Below, one piece after another: positions 8,399 through 17,466 of a stretch of DNA of 35,299 nucleotides; the first letter of the stretch is position 1, and every line of letters starts with the position of its first letter. Source of the stretch: an uncultured Lachnospiraceae bacterium (lineage in GTDB: Bacteria > Bacillota > Clostridia > Lachnospirales > Lachnospiraceae); assembly GCA_945621435.1 (NCBI GenBank), contig CALZBR010000026.1, forward strand, positions 1-35,299. Direction: 5' to 3'. The notes beneath the pieces are model-generated. The model was not told the DNA's origin. It worked only from the letters and a program-made list of their open reading frames with translations, and ran no database searches. The position numbers were made by a program, and so were the translations under genes.

Positions 8399-9277
8399 TC
8401 ACAATGAATGGGATTTTTCTACGATTTCGACAATCAATTTCCGCCATTCTTCTTCCTGTGCCAATCCTTCCCCGGCATCAAGCTTCTGCTTTAACATCAC
8501 TTCCGCTTCCTGTTCCGTCATCTCCAGAAGTGCAACCTCAGGTTCGCATTCCTTTTTCAGATGAACCAGATATTCAATATTTCCCTCGGGACCCTTAATC
8601 GGTGAATATTCCAGATGAAGCACATGGAACCCGATACCTTGAGCATAGATTACTATCTTCTCAATCACTTCACGATGGATCTCCGGTTCCCTGACCACCC
8701 CGTTTTTACCGACTTTATCACGTCCCGCTTCGAATTGAGGTTTGATCAGGCATACCATTTCTCCCCCGGTTTTCAACAGATTCCTTGCGGGAATCAGGAT
8801 CTTGGTCAGGGATATAAATGAGACATCCACACTGGCAAAATCCAGTTTATCCGGTATATCCTGCTCTGTCATGTATCGGAAATTGGTCTGTTCCATGCAG
8901 ACCACTCTCTCGTCATTGCGAAGCTTCCAGTCCAACTGCCCTTTTCCCACATCCACAGCATACACTCTGGCGGCACCGTTTTGAAGCATGCAGTCCGTGA
9001 AACCTCCCGTGGAAGATCCGATGTCCATACATACCTTCCCGTCCAGCAAAAGTCCCCAGCAGTTCATGGCCTTTTCCAGCTTCAGTCCGCCTCTGCTCAC
9101 ATATTTCAGGGCATGTCCCCTGACTTCAAGCTTTATTTTACTCTCATCAAAGGAAGTTCCTGCCTTGTCTTCTTTCTGACCGTTCACATAAACGTTTCCC
9201 GACATGATAATGGCCTTTGCCTTTTCTCTCGAGGTGGCATAGCCCTGATTCATTAAGATGACATCAAGTCTTTCTTT
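8399..9277 (-). CDS. tlyA: TlyA-family 2'-O-ribose rRNA methyltransferase
   Basis: A 292-residue enzyme with an N-terminal S4 RNA-binding domain (1-62, starting KERLDVILM) and an FtsJ/RrmJ-type methyltransferase domain. The SAM-binding segment is MDIGSSTGGFTDCML, followed by DVGKGQLDWKLR. Family members methylate 16S and 23S rRNA; older names call them haemolysins. I chose ATG at 9277 because GGAGAG lies 8 bases upstream. A longer frame from 9304 has no comparable site and would overlap dxs further. The chosen start overlaps the dxs stop by 14 bases, suggesting translational coupling. Confidence 0.93.
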   Translation of the reverse strand, partial: KERLDVILMNQGYATSREKAKAIIMSGNVYVNGQKEDKAGTSFDESKIKLEVRGHALKYVSRGGLKLEKAMNCWGLLLDGKVCMDIGSSTGGFTDCMLQNGAARVYAVDVGKGQLDWKLRNDERVVCMEQTNFRYMTEQDIPDKLDFASVDVSFISLTKILIPARNLLKTGGEMVCLIKPQFEAGRDKVGKNGVVREPEIHREVIEKIVIYAQGIGFHVLHLEYSPIKGPEGNIEYLVHLKKECEPEVALLEMTEQEAEVMLKQKLDAGEGLAQEEEWRKLIVEIVEKSHSL

Positions 9278-11144
9278 CATCCTGCTTACTCTCCGACAAT
9301 GCACAGATACTCTTCACGATACTGTCCGCATCTATACCTGTTTCCTTCTTTAATACCTCTACATCACCATGCTCGATATACGCATCCGGGATACAAATGT
9401 TCAGTACAGAATTCCTGTAACCGTTTCTGTTCATATAATCCAGAACTTTTTCACCATATCCGCCGGCAGCGACATTTTCCTCCATGGTCACTACCAGCTC
9501 ATGACTCTCACAGGCTTCCTTCACCGTTTCGCCGTCAATGGGCTTTACAAATCTTGCATTGACCAGACTGACGGAATATCCTTTCTCTTTTAATCTATTC
9601 CGCACTGCTTCCGCTGTCTTAACCATGGAGCCCACTGCAAGAAGCACAATCCCGCTCTCTTTGTAAATCCACTCCGCTTTGCCAAGCTCAATAGGTGTTC
9701 TGTATTCTTTTAATCCGTCATAGGCCGTACCTCTGGGATATCGAACAGCAAAGGGACCGCTGTAATCAACCGCAAATCTCAACATATCTGCCAACTCCCA
9801 CTTATTCTTGGGAGCACAGATATGCATATTGGGAATCCCGGAAAGGTATGTAAAATCAAAAATACCCTGATGAGTCTCCCCATCGCTTCCCACAAGACCT
9901 GCTCTGTCAATGGCAAATACCACCGGCAGATTCTGAAGACATACATCATGCAGGATCTGATCGTAAGCTCTCTGCAGAAACGAAGAGTATACCGCAACCA
10001 CCGGCTTCATTCCCCCCGCTGCCAGTCCTGCCGCAAAGGTAACCGCATGTTCTTCAGCGATTCCCACATCAAAAAACCTCTCGGGATACATGTTACGAAA
10101 ACGCTTCAGTCCTGTTCCGTCAGGCATTGCGGCGGTCACTGCCACAACATTTTCATCCCGCTGTCCCAGCTTGCACATCACAGTAGAAAAAATATCTGTA
10201 TAACTTGCCGCACTTCTTGCCACCTTTGGGAGTCCTGTCTCAATCTCAAAAGGTCCGGTTCCGTGAAAACGGGCAGGATGACGTTCGGCAGGCGCATATC
10301 CCTTGCCCTTTTGCGTCATCACATGAATCAGCACTGCCCCTTCTACACGCTTTGCATCATTGATTACATTGATCAACTCGTTTACATCATGTCCGTTCAC
10401 CGGACCCAGATAGGTAATCCCCATATCCTCAAAGAACATACCGGGTATTACCAGATGCTTAAAGCTGCTCTTTGCTCTTCGGATGGTTTTGATCGTGTTG
10501 TTACCTCTTTTGGTACCTTGAAGTGCATTATAGATACCCTTCTTGAGATCCAGGTAACCTGTCGCAGTTCGGATATTGTTCAGATACTTGGAAACGCCAC
10601 CCACATTTTCAGAGATGGACATATTATTGTCATTTAGTACGATAATAAAATTAGTCTGTTGCTTGGAGGCGTTGTTCATAGCTTCGTAGGACATGCCTCC
10701 CGTAAGGGAACCGTCTCCGATAACGGATACTATCGTGTTCGTCTCCCCTTTGATATCACGGGCTTTGACCAGTCCCAGCCCCGCAGAAATGGAAGTGGAA
10801 CTATGCCCTGTATCAAAGACATCGCATTCACTTTCCTTGCGCTTGGGGAAGCCGCTCATACCGTGAAACTGGCGCAATGTTTCAAATCCGTCCCTTCTTC
10901 CGGTCAATAATTTGTGTGTGTATGCCTGATGACCTACATCCCAGATAATCTTGTCCTCCGGAAGATTTAAAGCCAGATGCAGTGCCATGGTAAGTTCCAC
11001 TGTTCCCAGGTTGGAGCCCAGATGTCCCCCTGTTACGCTGATTTTCTCAATCAGGAACTCTCTGATTTCCTGCGCCAGATCCTTTAAGTGTTCCGGTTCT
11101 ATTTTCTTAATATCATTGGTTTGTTCAATCATTTCCAGGTACAT
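9264..11144 (-). CDS. dxs: 1-deoxy-D-xylulose-5-phosphate synthase
   Basis: A 626-residue thiamine diphosphate enzyme that condenses pyruvate and glyceraldehyde-3-phosphate, the first step of the MEP isoprenoid pathway. The N-terminal domain has GHQAYTHKLLTGR and the TPP/Mg motif GDGSLTGG...NN (about 143-158). The transketolase pyrimidine domain has DVGIAEEHAVTFAAGLA and the C-terminal domain is complete. The start is ATG with GGAG 7 bases upstream. It directly follows the prenyltransferase gene ispA (30-base gap) and overlaps tlyA. Both isoprenoid genes are therefore made together. Confidence 0.97.
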   Translation of the reverse strand: MYLEMIEQTNDIKKIEPEHLKDLAQEIREFLIEKISVTGGHLGSNLGTVELTMALHLALNLPEDKIIWDVGHQAYTHKLLTGRRDGFETLRQFHGMSGFPKRKESECDVFDTGHSSTSISAGLGLVKARDIKGETNTIVSVIGDGSLTGGMSYEAMNNASKQQTNFIIVLNDNNMSISENVGGVSKYLNNIRTATGYLDLKKGIYNALQGTKRGNNTIKTIRRAKSSFKHLVIPGMFFEDMGITYLGPVNGHDVNELINVINDAKRVEGAVLIHVMTQKGKGYAPAERHPARFHGTGPFEIETGLPKVARSAASYTDIFSTVMCKLGQRDENVVAVTAAMPDGTGLKRFRNMYPERFFDVGIAEEHAVTFAAGLAAGGMKPVVAVYSSFLQRAYDQILHDVCLQNLPVVFAIDRAGLVGSDGETHQGIFDFTYLSGIPNMHICAPKNKWELADMLRFAVDYSGPFAVRYPRGTAYDGLKEYRTPIELGKAEWIYKESGIVLLAVGSMVKTAEAVRNRLKEKGYSVSLVNARFVKPIDGETVKEACESHELVVTMEENVAAGGYGEKVLDYMNRNGYRNSVLNICIPDAYIEHGDVEVLKKETGIDADSIVKSICALSESKQDERKT

Positions 11145-11174
11145 TTGCCCACTCCGCTTCTCTTCCCTGCAATT

Positions 11175-12125
11175 CTACTTTTGCCGATGAATCAATTCCA
11201 GAATCAGCTGTTTCAAAAAAACATTATCAGTCCCCATGCTTTCCAACAGACCGACTGCCTCCCCGGACAGCTTTTCCACATCTTTTCCGGCCTGCTCCAG
11301 ACCTTTGAGGGTAACATAAGTCTGTTTCCCGTTAAGTGCATCGCTCCCAATCGGTTTTCCCAAAGTTGAGCTGTCACCGATCACATCTAGGATATCATCC
11401 TGAATCTGAAAGGCAACTCCTACATCATACGCACACTTTTCCAACCTGCCCAGCACTTCTTCGCCTGCACCTGCCAGAATTGCACCGATTACCATTGCCG
11501 CCTGAATCAAAGCTGCCGTCTTATGCTCATGAATGAAAAGTAACCGTTCTTCCGTCACCGTTGTATCACAATTCTCTGCCTCTATATCTGCTGTTTGTCC
11601 ACCGATCATTCCATATATTCCGGCTTTCCCGGCAAGTACGGCAAGAGCTCTTGCCGCTCTTGGAAGATGCTCCGGAAAACAGGTTTCTGTATCCCCGTTA
11701 CCGCCACATCCACACAATTCAAAACTCTTCGCAGCTGTTTCAAAGGCTAAATTCAGAAGTCCGTCTCCTGCCAGAATCCCCATGGTTTCTCCATAAACGG
11801 CCCAAGTCGTTTTCTTGCCTCTGCGATACTCATCATTGTCCATTGCCGGCAGATCGTCATGTACCAGAGAATATGTGTGAATCATCTCAATAGCCGCCAT
11901 AAAAGGCTCCACCATTCTCCGTTCCTCCTCTCTGCCGCCGCAGAGTAAAAAGGTCTCCCACATCAGCATGGGACGCAGTCTCTTTCCTCCTGCCCTGACA
12001 CTGTAGTTCATCGCTTCTATGACTGTCCTTTGGATTCCTTTTTCTTCCGGAAGGAACTTCTCCAGAATGCCGTCTATCTCCTTGGTCTTATTGCCCAGAA
12101 GGGATCTGAATTCACTGTTCTCCAT
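11175..12125 (-). CDS. ispA: Polyprenyl synthetase (farnesyl/geranylgeranyl diphosphate synthase)
   Basis: A 316-residue trans-isoprenyl diphosphate synthase. The first aspartate-rich motif is DDLPAMD (90-96), followed by NDEYRRGK. The second is DDILD (243-247). The GGKRLRPML segment binds diphosphate. The small residues before the first motif and the two extra residues inside it (DDxxxxD) fit bacterial FPP synthases. A cysteine/glycine-rich loop near 138-149 is a lineage detail. I chose ATG at 12125 with GGAGGTG 7 bases upstream over the TTG at 12131. It overlaps xseB by 14 bases. Confidence 0.94.
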   Translation of the reverse strand: MENSEFRSLLGNKTKEIDGILEKFLPEEKGIQRTVIEAMNYSVRAGGKRLRPMLMWETFLLCGGREEERRMVEPFMAAIEMIHTYSLVHDDLPAMDNDEYRRGKKTTWAVYGETMGILAGDGLLNLAFETAAKSFELCGCGGNGDTETCFPEHLPRAARALAVLAGKAGIYGMIGGQTADIEAENCDTTVTEERLLFIHEHKTAALIQAAMVIGAILAGAGEEVLGRLEKCAYDVGVAFQIQDDILDVIGDSSTLGKPIGSDALNGKQTYVTLKGLEQAGKDVEKLSGEAVGLLESMGTDNVFLKQLILELIHRQK

Positions 12126-12342
12126 TCTCAAACACCTCCAGACAACCTTCTTCCGTCAATTTGAGTACCTGCTTTTCCACCCTGTCAATCTGATCGTCAC
12201 ACTGCTTCAAAATAGCCATTCCCTGACTGTACGCCCGAAATGCCTCCTCCAGAGGCAAATCGTCCTCACTCAGCTTCTCTATCATTTCCTCCAGTCTTGC
12301 GAAATTCTCCTCAAGGCTGAACTCCTGTTCATGCATATCCAT
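12112..12342 (-). CDS. xseB: Exodeoxyribonuclease VII small subunit
   Basis: A 76-residue helical protein that binds XseA to form exonuclease VII, which degrades single-stranded DNA. The core SLEENFARLEEMIEKL...LPLEEAFRAYSQGM is characteristic. The tail EGCLEVFENGEQ runs into the ispA start. I chose ATG at 12342, with GGGAG 7 bases upstream, instead of an upstream in-frame codon at 12375. It lies 87 bases after xseA. Confidence 0.92.
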   Translation of the reverse strand: MDMHEQEFSLEENFARLEEMIEKLSEDDLPLEEAFRAYSQGMAILKQCDDQIDRVEKQVLKLTEEGCLEVFENGEQ

Positions 12343-12429
12343 TTTGCTTCTCCCATCTGTTGTTAGGCACCACACTTTTCATCCGGTCTGACCAAACCCG
12401 ATTCTGCTGCTGTCCTTTCTTGCGACAGC

Positions 12430-13635
12430 TCAGTCCGGACACTGCTTCACCTCTGCGGTAAAGCTTCCGTCACTGACTGTTACGGTTATATTCTGTCCCG
12501 TGTTTACCTGATTCACGGAACGTATATTTCTTCCCTCATCATCCGTCACAAAAGAATAACCGCTGTTTAGTTTTTCCAGCGGAGAAAGGCCTTTCATCCT
12601 CTCAATATATACAGCCAGGCGATGTCTCCTGTCCTTCACCAGACGCTTCATACTATCCTGAAGCCTGTCCTCCGCGCGGCTCAGAGTCATTCTCTTTTCA
12701 CGCAACCGCCCATTGGGACTATATGCCCTCAGACGCAATTTCAAATGCTCCGACTCACTGCGACACTCCTGTATCTTTCTATACATACGATGCTCCAGCT
12801 CGTATGTGATCCTTTCCACATTGCCAAGGATTTCCCGAATATCCGTCACTGCCAGTTCTGCCGCGGCAGAAGGTGTAGGGGCTCTCAGATCCGATACATA
12901 ATCGATAATCGTAGTGTCCGTCTCGTGACCAACCGCAGAAATGATCGGTACTGAGCAGTCAAATACCGCCTGGGCAACCTCTCTGTCGTTAAAGGCCCAC
13001 AAATCCTCAATGGAACCTCCTCCTCTGCCCACAATCATCACATCAACCCCGGCATTTTCCAGAGCATGAATTCCCGATATAATGCTGGGTACCGCTGCCT
13101 CTCCCTGCACAATTGCAGGATAGAGAATAATCTGTACGCAGGGATTTCTCCTACGTGCAATCTGAATAATATCCCTCACAGCCGCACCTGTATCTGCCGT
13201 AACCACTCCCAGGGTTCTGATGTACCTTGGGATAGGTTGCTTGTATTCCGCAGCAAACATGCCGGCTTCTTCCAGTTCTCTCTTCAGCTGTTCATATTTT
13301 TCGTAGAGAAGGCCGTTGCCATCCAGCATAATCTGTTTTGCATACAGTTGATACTTGCCATCCCGCTCGTACACATCTACGGCGCCACCGACGATGACTT
13401 GCTGCCCTTCTGCCAAACGAAAAGAAAGACCCGAACGGCTGCCTGCAAACATGACACAGTTCACCACGCCCTTAGGATCCTTCAACGTAAAATAAATATG
13501 TCCGGAGGCATGATACTTACAGTTGCTTACCTCCCCTTTTACGAAGATGCTCTGCAACAAGTAATCCTGCGTGAACATATTTTTAACATATGCATTCAAT
13601 TGTCCTACAGTATATATGCTTCGTATTTCAATCAC
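12430..13635 (-). CDS. xseA: Exodeoxyribonuclease VII large subunit
   Basis: The 401-residue catalytic subunit of exonuclease VII. It has an N-terminal OB-fold (about 1-100, with KGEVSNCKYHASGHIYFTLKD). The catalytic core carries GVVTADTGAAVRDI, the VGRGGGSIEDLWAFNDREV motif and SAVGHETDTTI. A coiled-coil C-terminal part binds XseB, ending with a GYSFVTD strand region. The start codon is GTG and overlaps the nusB stop as GTGA (4 bases), so translation is probably coupled; there is no strong ribosome binding site of its own. Confidence 0.96.
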   Translation of the reverse strand: MIEIRSIYTVGQLNAYVKNMFTQDYLLQSIFVKGEVSNCKYHASGHIYFTLKDPKGVVNCVMFAGSRSGLSFRLAEGQQVIVGGAVDVYERDGKYQLYAKQIMLDGNGLLYEKYEQLKRELEEAGMFAAEYKQPIPRYIRTLGVVTADTGAAVRDIIQIARRRNPCVQIILYPAIVQGEAAVPSIISGIHALENAGVDVMIVGRGGGSIEDLWAFNDREVAQAVFDCSVPIISAVGHETDTTIIDYVSDLRAPTPSAAAELAVTDIREILGNVERITYELEHRMYRKIQECRSESEHLKLRLRAYSPNGRLREKRMTLSRAEDRLQDSMKRLVKDRRHRLAVYIERMKGLSPLEKLNSGYSFVTDDEGRNIRSVNQVNTGQNITVTVSDGSFTAEVKQCPD

Positions 13636-14039
13636 CCGGCTTTAACAATTTTGGCCAGAATGGCATTTACAAAACCACCTGAATTCTCCTGACCATATTT
13701 CTTTGCAATCTCAACCGCTTCATCGATGGCAACCTTCTCGGGAATATCATCGTCGAAGCGCAATTCAAATACAGCAAGACGGAGCACCGTAAGCTCCACC
13801 TTACCCATACGGTTCGTATCCCAACCCTCAGTGTTCTCATTGATCAGCTTATCAATCTCCGGTATCTTCTCAGTAATCGTGTTACATCTTTCCCTAATGC
13901 TCTCGCAATCCTTCTCCGCAGTGAGATTCTCGCTGTTCTCAAGAAACAATCTAATTTGTTCCGGCATCTGTTCCGTGGAATGAAATTCCACCTGAAACAA
14001 AAGCATAAAAACCTGTTCTCTCAGCTCATGTCGTCTCAT
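13632..14039 (-). CDS. nusB: Transcription antitermination protein NusB
   Basis: A 135-residue all-helical RNA-binding protein that joins NusE in rRNA antitermination complexes. The N-terminal RRHELREQVFMLLFQVEF and the C-terminal RLAVFELRFDDDIPEKVAIDEAVEIAKKYG...FVNAILAKI are classic NusB segments. The start is ATG with AGGA upstream. It follows the asp23-type gene by 20 bases, as in B. subtilis yqhY-nusB. FolD, which follows nusB in B. subtilis, is absent. Confidence 0.97.
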   Translation of the reverse strand: MRRHELREQVFMLLFQVEFHSTEQMPEQIRLFLENSENLTAEKDCESIRERCNTITEKIPEIDKLINENTEGWDTNRMGKVELTVLRLAVFELRFDDDIPEKVAIDEAVEIAKKYGQENSGGFVNAILAKIVKAG

Positions 14040-14059
14040 AGTAAAGTCCTTTTTCCGCC

Positions 14060-14416
14060 TTACGCTTTTTTCACTTTGACACCCGCAATGCGAATATTCA
14101 CATCCGTACAGGTAAGTCCGGTCATATTTTCAATTGCTGCTTTTACCTTGGTCTGAACCTTCTGGCAGGTAGCAGGAATATTGTAACCATATTCAATCAT
14201 AACAGCAATGCAAACGGTAACATTGCCCTCAAGTACGTCCACGCGAACACCCTTGGTCTTCTTCATGCTGAGCTTGTTGCCCATTGCAGTGACACCCTCT
14301 ACCTCAGTAGCTGCCAGAGTTGCGATCATGGCAACAACATCATCTGCGATCTGTACTACGCCAACATTATCTTCTTCCTTCAACACAACATTACCTTTAT
14401 CTTTTTCTTTCTCCAT
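14060..14416 (-). CDS. yqhY: Asp23/Gls24 family protein (YqhY-like)
   Basis: A 118-residue Asp23-domain protein. The IADDVVAMIATLAATEVEGV start and the NVTVCIAVMIEYGYNIPATCQKVQTKVKAAIENMTG core are diagnostic. Family members are abundant envelope-stress or membrane-associated proteins; in B. subtilis YqhY sits next to accBC and affects acetyl-CoA carboxylase activity. No accBC is present here. The start is ATG with AGGAGG 7 bases upstream. It is the first gene of the housekeeping run, with a SigA-type promoter at 14464-14493. Confidence 0.93.
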   Translation of the reverse strand: MEKEKDKGNVVLKEEDNVGVVQIADDVVAMIATLAATEVEGVTAMGNKLSMKKTKGVRVDVLEGNVTVCIAVMIEYGYNIPATCQKVQTKVKAAIENMTGLTCTDVNIRIAGVKVKKA

Positions 14417-14463
14417 TCGTTTTTCCTCCTAAACAGGTAATAAAAACAATTCTATAATAATTT

Positions 14464-14493
14464 AGTATACCACACACCTTATCATTTTGTCAT
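14464..14493 (-). promoter_or_regulatory. SigA-type promoter with extended -10 before asp23/nusB
   Basis: On the minus strand, ATGACA (14488-14493) and TATACT (14464-14469) are 18 bases apart, and the -10 is preceded by TGG (extended -10). The -35 lies in the tail of the upstream lipoprotein gene. The AT-rich leader of about 40 bases leads to the AGGAGG of the asp23 gene. Confidence 0.55.
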
Positions 14494-15792
14494 CCAAAAT
14501 GTCAGAGACCTCTGTTTGTCATTTTGAGAGTATGCAATACTATTACCACTTCCCAGAAAATCAAATATTTTCTGTTGTCCGATCAATTGATCAATCACGT
14601 TATTATAGCAGCTGTCATCGGCACATTTGATCGTAATATCTGATTTTCCCAGACTGACAGCCCTGTCAATCAACTGTTTCATCTGTTCCGGATTATATGC
14701 GGTAAAGTACGCTCCTTCACGACAATAGTAATTGGCGTCCATGGATACGCATGCCGGCATAGCTACACAGTTATCAATGGTATGTGTTTTTAACAGCTCA
14801 TCCGTTGTCACATTCAGATAATCATAGTTAATCTCCGGCATACTCTGCCCCTGACCGCCATTGGTATCCATATTGTAGGAAGCATCTCCCCAGGTGGCAT
14901 CGAGATAATAATAGCTCCCGTCAATCTTAACCAGATTCCAGGCATGTCCTTCTCCCGTATTAACTATTCCCAGCACCAGGGTACTCTCAATTCCCAGACG
15001 GTTCAATAAAAACTGTACCGACTTGGCATATCCCTGGCAAACAGACCGCTTATTCACAAACACAGAATAGATATTCTGATTGTCAGGTGCATTGTAATCA
15101 TACTCGGTATTTTTTATGACCATATCATATACATATTTAACTTTTGTGTATTGGTCGGTCTCCCCACTGATCCCGCTCAAGACAGCGTCAGCAGCACGAT
15201 TGATCTGAGCGGCTCTTTCCCTAACCGTTTCAGCATCACATGTATAAGTGCCTGAAAACTTTATGGAAACCAGCTTGTTCCCACGACTATATTTCATATA
15301 GGAATAGCCATCCACATAAAAAAGTTCGGGATGGTCGTTCAACACACATTGAAATACTTTATCAATATCCTCCTCAGTCAGACCGGCTTCCAGACCTTTA
15401 CTATCCAGTTCAAATTCTGTGCCCAGGACTCCCAGACCGTTACTGATATCATGATACCACAGCAATTCTGCTTCATTCAGATATTGCCTGGCATATTCAT
15501 ATGCATTCCGGTCAAGAAAGCTTTCTCCCGACTCCCCGTCTTCTTTCGAAGTTGCCGGTACCTCCTGACTTTCCCCCTCCTGTTCTATCTCTGTGGAGAC
15601 GGTCTGCCGTGACTCTTCTTTCTCCTCTGATTCTTTGGCTTCCGGTTCTTTCCGCACTTCTTCATCAGAAGAAGTGACATTTACCTTCATGTCTTTTGCC
15701 ACTTCATCCAAAGCATCCGCTGCGGTACATCCGCAGAGCAAACTACCAAGGATAGTGCTTAAAATAATAAAATATTTAGCTCTTCTTTTCAT
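14482..15792 (-). CDS. Transglutaminase-like lipoprotein
   Basis: A 436-residue exported protein. The signal peptide ends in lipobox LCGC, so Cys22 is probably lipidated and the protein held on the outer face of the membrane. An acidic, Glu-rich linker (about 40-90) follows. A NDHPELF motif lies near 152-158 and the transglutaminase-core domain carries Cys252 (SVCQGYA), His283 (GHAWNL) and Asp298 (YLDATWGD). These form the papain-like triad, so it could be a protease, amidase or cross-linking enzyme; the substrate is unknown. The start is ATG with GGGAG 7 bases upstream, 15 bases after prfC, so the two share a transcript. It has a paralogue at 23949-25451. Confidence 0.9.
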   Translation of the reverse strand: MKRRAKYFIILSTILGSLLCGCTAADALDEVAKDMKVNVTSSDEEVRKEPEAKESEEKEESRQTVSTEIEQEGESQEVPATSKEDGESGESFLDRNAYEYARQYLNEAELLWYHDISNGLGVLGTEFELDSKGLEAGLTEEDIDKVFQCVLNDHPELFYVDGYSYMKYSRGNKLVSIKFSGTYTCDAETVRERAAQINRAADAVLSGISGETDQYTKVKYVYDMVIKNTEYDYNAPDNQNIYSVFVNKRSVCQGYAKSVQFLLNRLGIESTLVLGIVNTGEGHAWNLVKIDGSYYYLDATWGDASYNMDTNGGQGQSMPEINYDYLNVTTDELLKTHTIDNCVAMPACVSMDANYYCREGAYFTAYNPEQMKQLIDRAVSLGKSDITIKCADDSCYNNVIDQLIGQQKIFDFLGSGNSIAYSQNDKQRSLTFWMTK

Positions 15793-15807
15793 ACTTTGAC
15801 TCCCGGA

Positions 15808-17403
15808 TTAATTTCTGGAAAACTCTGTCAGAACAAGTCCCTTATTTCGGTCTAGTGTCATGCCGATACTCCAGGGATTAACAAACAACAGTAGCGGATT
15901 TCCCTTCATGTCCTTCACCTTTTTCATGTCCGAGGTGCCGGTCAGCTTACCGATATCGATTTCATCCTTGTTTTCAATCCACCTGATGTGTTCATAGGGC
16001 AGATTTTCCAGACGAATCTCGACATTATACTCGTTTTCCAGTCTGTACTTCAGGACGTCAAACTGCAGAACTCCCACAACTCCCACAATAATCTCTTCAA
16101 GACCCATATTCAGCTCCTGAAATATCTGAATGGCACCTTCCTGCGCAATCTGCTCGATTCCTTTCACAAACTGCTTTCTTTTCATGGTATCCAGCTGTCT
16201 GACCCTTGCAAAATGCTCCGGTGCAAAGGTGGGAATTCCTTCATACTGGAACTTTTCTTTGGGCATGCAAAGGGTATCTCCGATGGAGAAGATTCCCGGG
16301 TCGAAAACACCGATGATATCCCCCGCATATGCTTCCGATAAAATCTTGCGTTCATCCGCCATGATCTGCTGCGGCTGGGATAATCTCATTACTTTATTGC
16401 CCTGCACGTGACGGACTTCCATATTGGCATCGTATCTGCCGGAACAGATTCTCATGAATGCGATTCTGTCTCTGTGCGCCTTATTCATATTCGCCTGTAT
16501 CTTGAATACAAATGCACTGAACTCACTCTCTGTGGGCTGTATCATACCGATATCAGCCTTTCTGGGCAGGGGAGTGGTTGTCATCCTGAGGAAGTGCTGT
16601 AAAAAGATTTCCACTCCAAAGTTGGTCAAAGCAGAACCGAAGCATACCGGAGTCAGTTTTCCGGCGCGTACCTGCTCCAGATCGAATTCCGCACTGGCTC
16701 CGTCCAACAGTTCAATCTCCTCCAGAAGCTTGTCCGCCGCTTCTTCTCCCACAAGCTTACGAAGTTCCTCCTCTTCCGTTACGGACACCTCTACCGATTT
16801 TCCTTCCTTGGTGCCCTTCTCCGTATCAGAGTAAGAGATGACACAGTTCTTTTCTCTGTCATAGACTCCCTTGAATCCCTTGCCTGAACCAATCGGCCAG
16901 TTCACGGGGCAGGTAGCGATTCCCAGCTCCTTTTCAATATCATCCAGCAGTTCAAAGGTATCTCTGGCATCCCGGTCCATTTTATTGATAAAAGTAAATA
17001 TAGGGATACCACGCATACCGCAGACCTTGAAGAGTTTCCTGGTCTGTGCCTCCACACCTTTGGAGGCATCGATAACCATGACAGCAGAATCAGCCGCCAT
17101 CAGGGTACGATACGTATCCTCTGAGAAATCCTGGTGTCCGGGGGTGTCCAGGATATTGATACAATATCCGTCGTACTCAAACTGAAGAACGGAAGAAGTA
17201 ACGGAAATACCTCTCTCCTTCTCAATCTCCATCCAGTCCGAAACAGCATGTCTTGCGGTAGCCTTACCTTTCACGCTGCCTGCCAGATTGATTGCTCCTC
17301 CGTATAGCAGAAACTTCTCTGTAAGTGTCGTCTTACCTGCATCGGGATGGGAAATAATTGCAAAGGTGCGGCGACGATTGATTTCTTCTGTATAATTGCT
17401 CAC
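15808..17403 (-). CDS. prfC: Peptide chain release factor 3
   Basis: A 531-residue translational GTPase that recycles release factors 1 and 2 from the ribosome. It has G1 SHPDAGKTT (about 18-26), switch II DTPGHQDF, G4 NKMD and the RF3-specific stretches GVVGVLQFDVLKYRLENEY and ENKDEIDIGKLTGT. The sequence starts TEEINRRRTFAIISHPDAGKT as in other RF3 proteins. I chose the GTG at 17403, with GGAGG 8 bases upstream. The longer frame starting GTG at 17433 adds ten residues without a good ribosome site. It lies 63 bases downstream of deoB and just before the lipoprotein gene. Confidence 0.95.
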   Translation of the reverse strand: MSNYTEEINRRRTFAIISHPDAGKTTLTEKFLLYGGAINLAGSVKGKATARHAVSDWMEIEKERGISVTSSVLQFEYDGYCINILDTPGHQDFSEDTYRTLMAADSAVMVIDASKGVEAQTRKLFKVCGMRGIPIFTFINKMDRDARDTFELLDDIEKELGIATCPVNWPIGSGKGFKGVYDREKNCVISYSDTEKGTKEGKSVEVSVTEEEELRKLVGEEAADKLLEEIELLDGASAEFDLEQVRAGKLTPVCFGSALTNFGVEIFLQHFLRMTTTPLPRKADIGMIQPTESEFSAFVFKIQANMNKAHRDRIAFMRICSGRYDANMEVRHVQGNKVMRLSQPQQIMADERKILSEAYAGDIIGVFDPGIFSIGDTLCMPKEKFQYEGIPTFAPEHFARVRQLDTMKRKQFVKGIEQIAQEGAIQIFQELNMGLEEIIVGVVGVLQFDVLKYRLENEYNVEIRLENLPYEHIRWIENKDEIDIGKLTGTSDMKKVKDMKGNPLLLFVNPWSIGMTLDRNKGLVLTEFSRN

Positions 17404-17466
17404 TGTAAAGTCCTCCGTGTATCCGTTTGTCACATGTTTTCTGTCAGCGTGCCTGTCTCAATGAGT

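Noticed and set aside
8420..8440. TTCGACA, resembling a Spo0A box
   Set aside because: It lies inside the tlyA coding region far from any promoter; a 7-base match is expected by chance.
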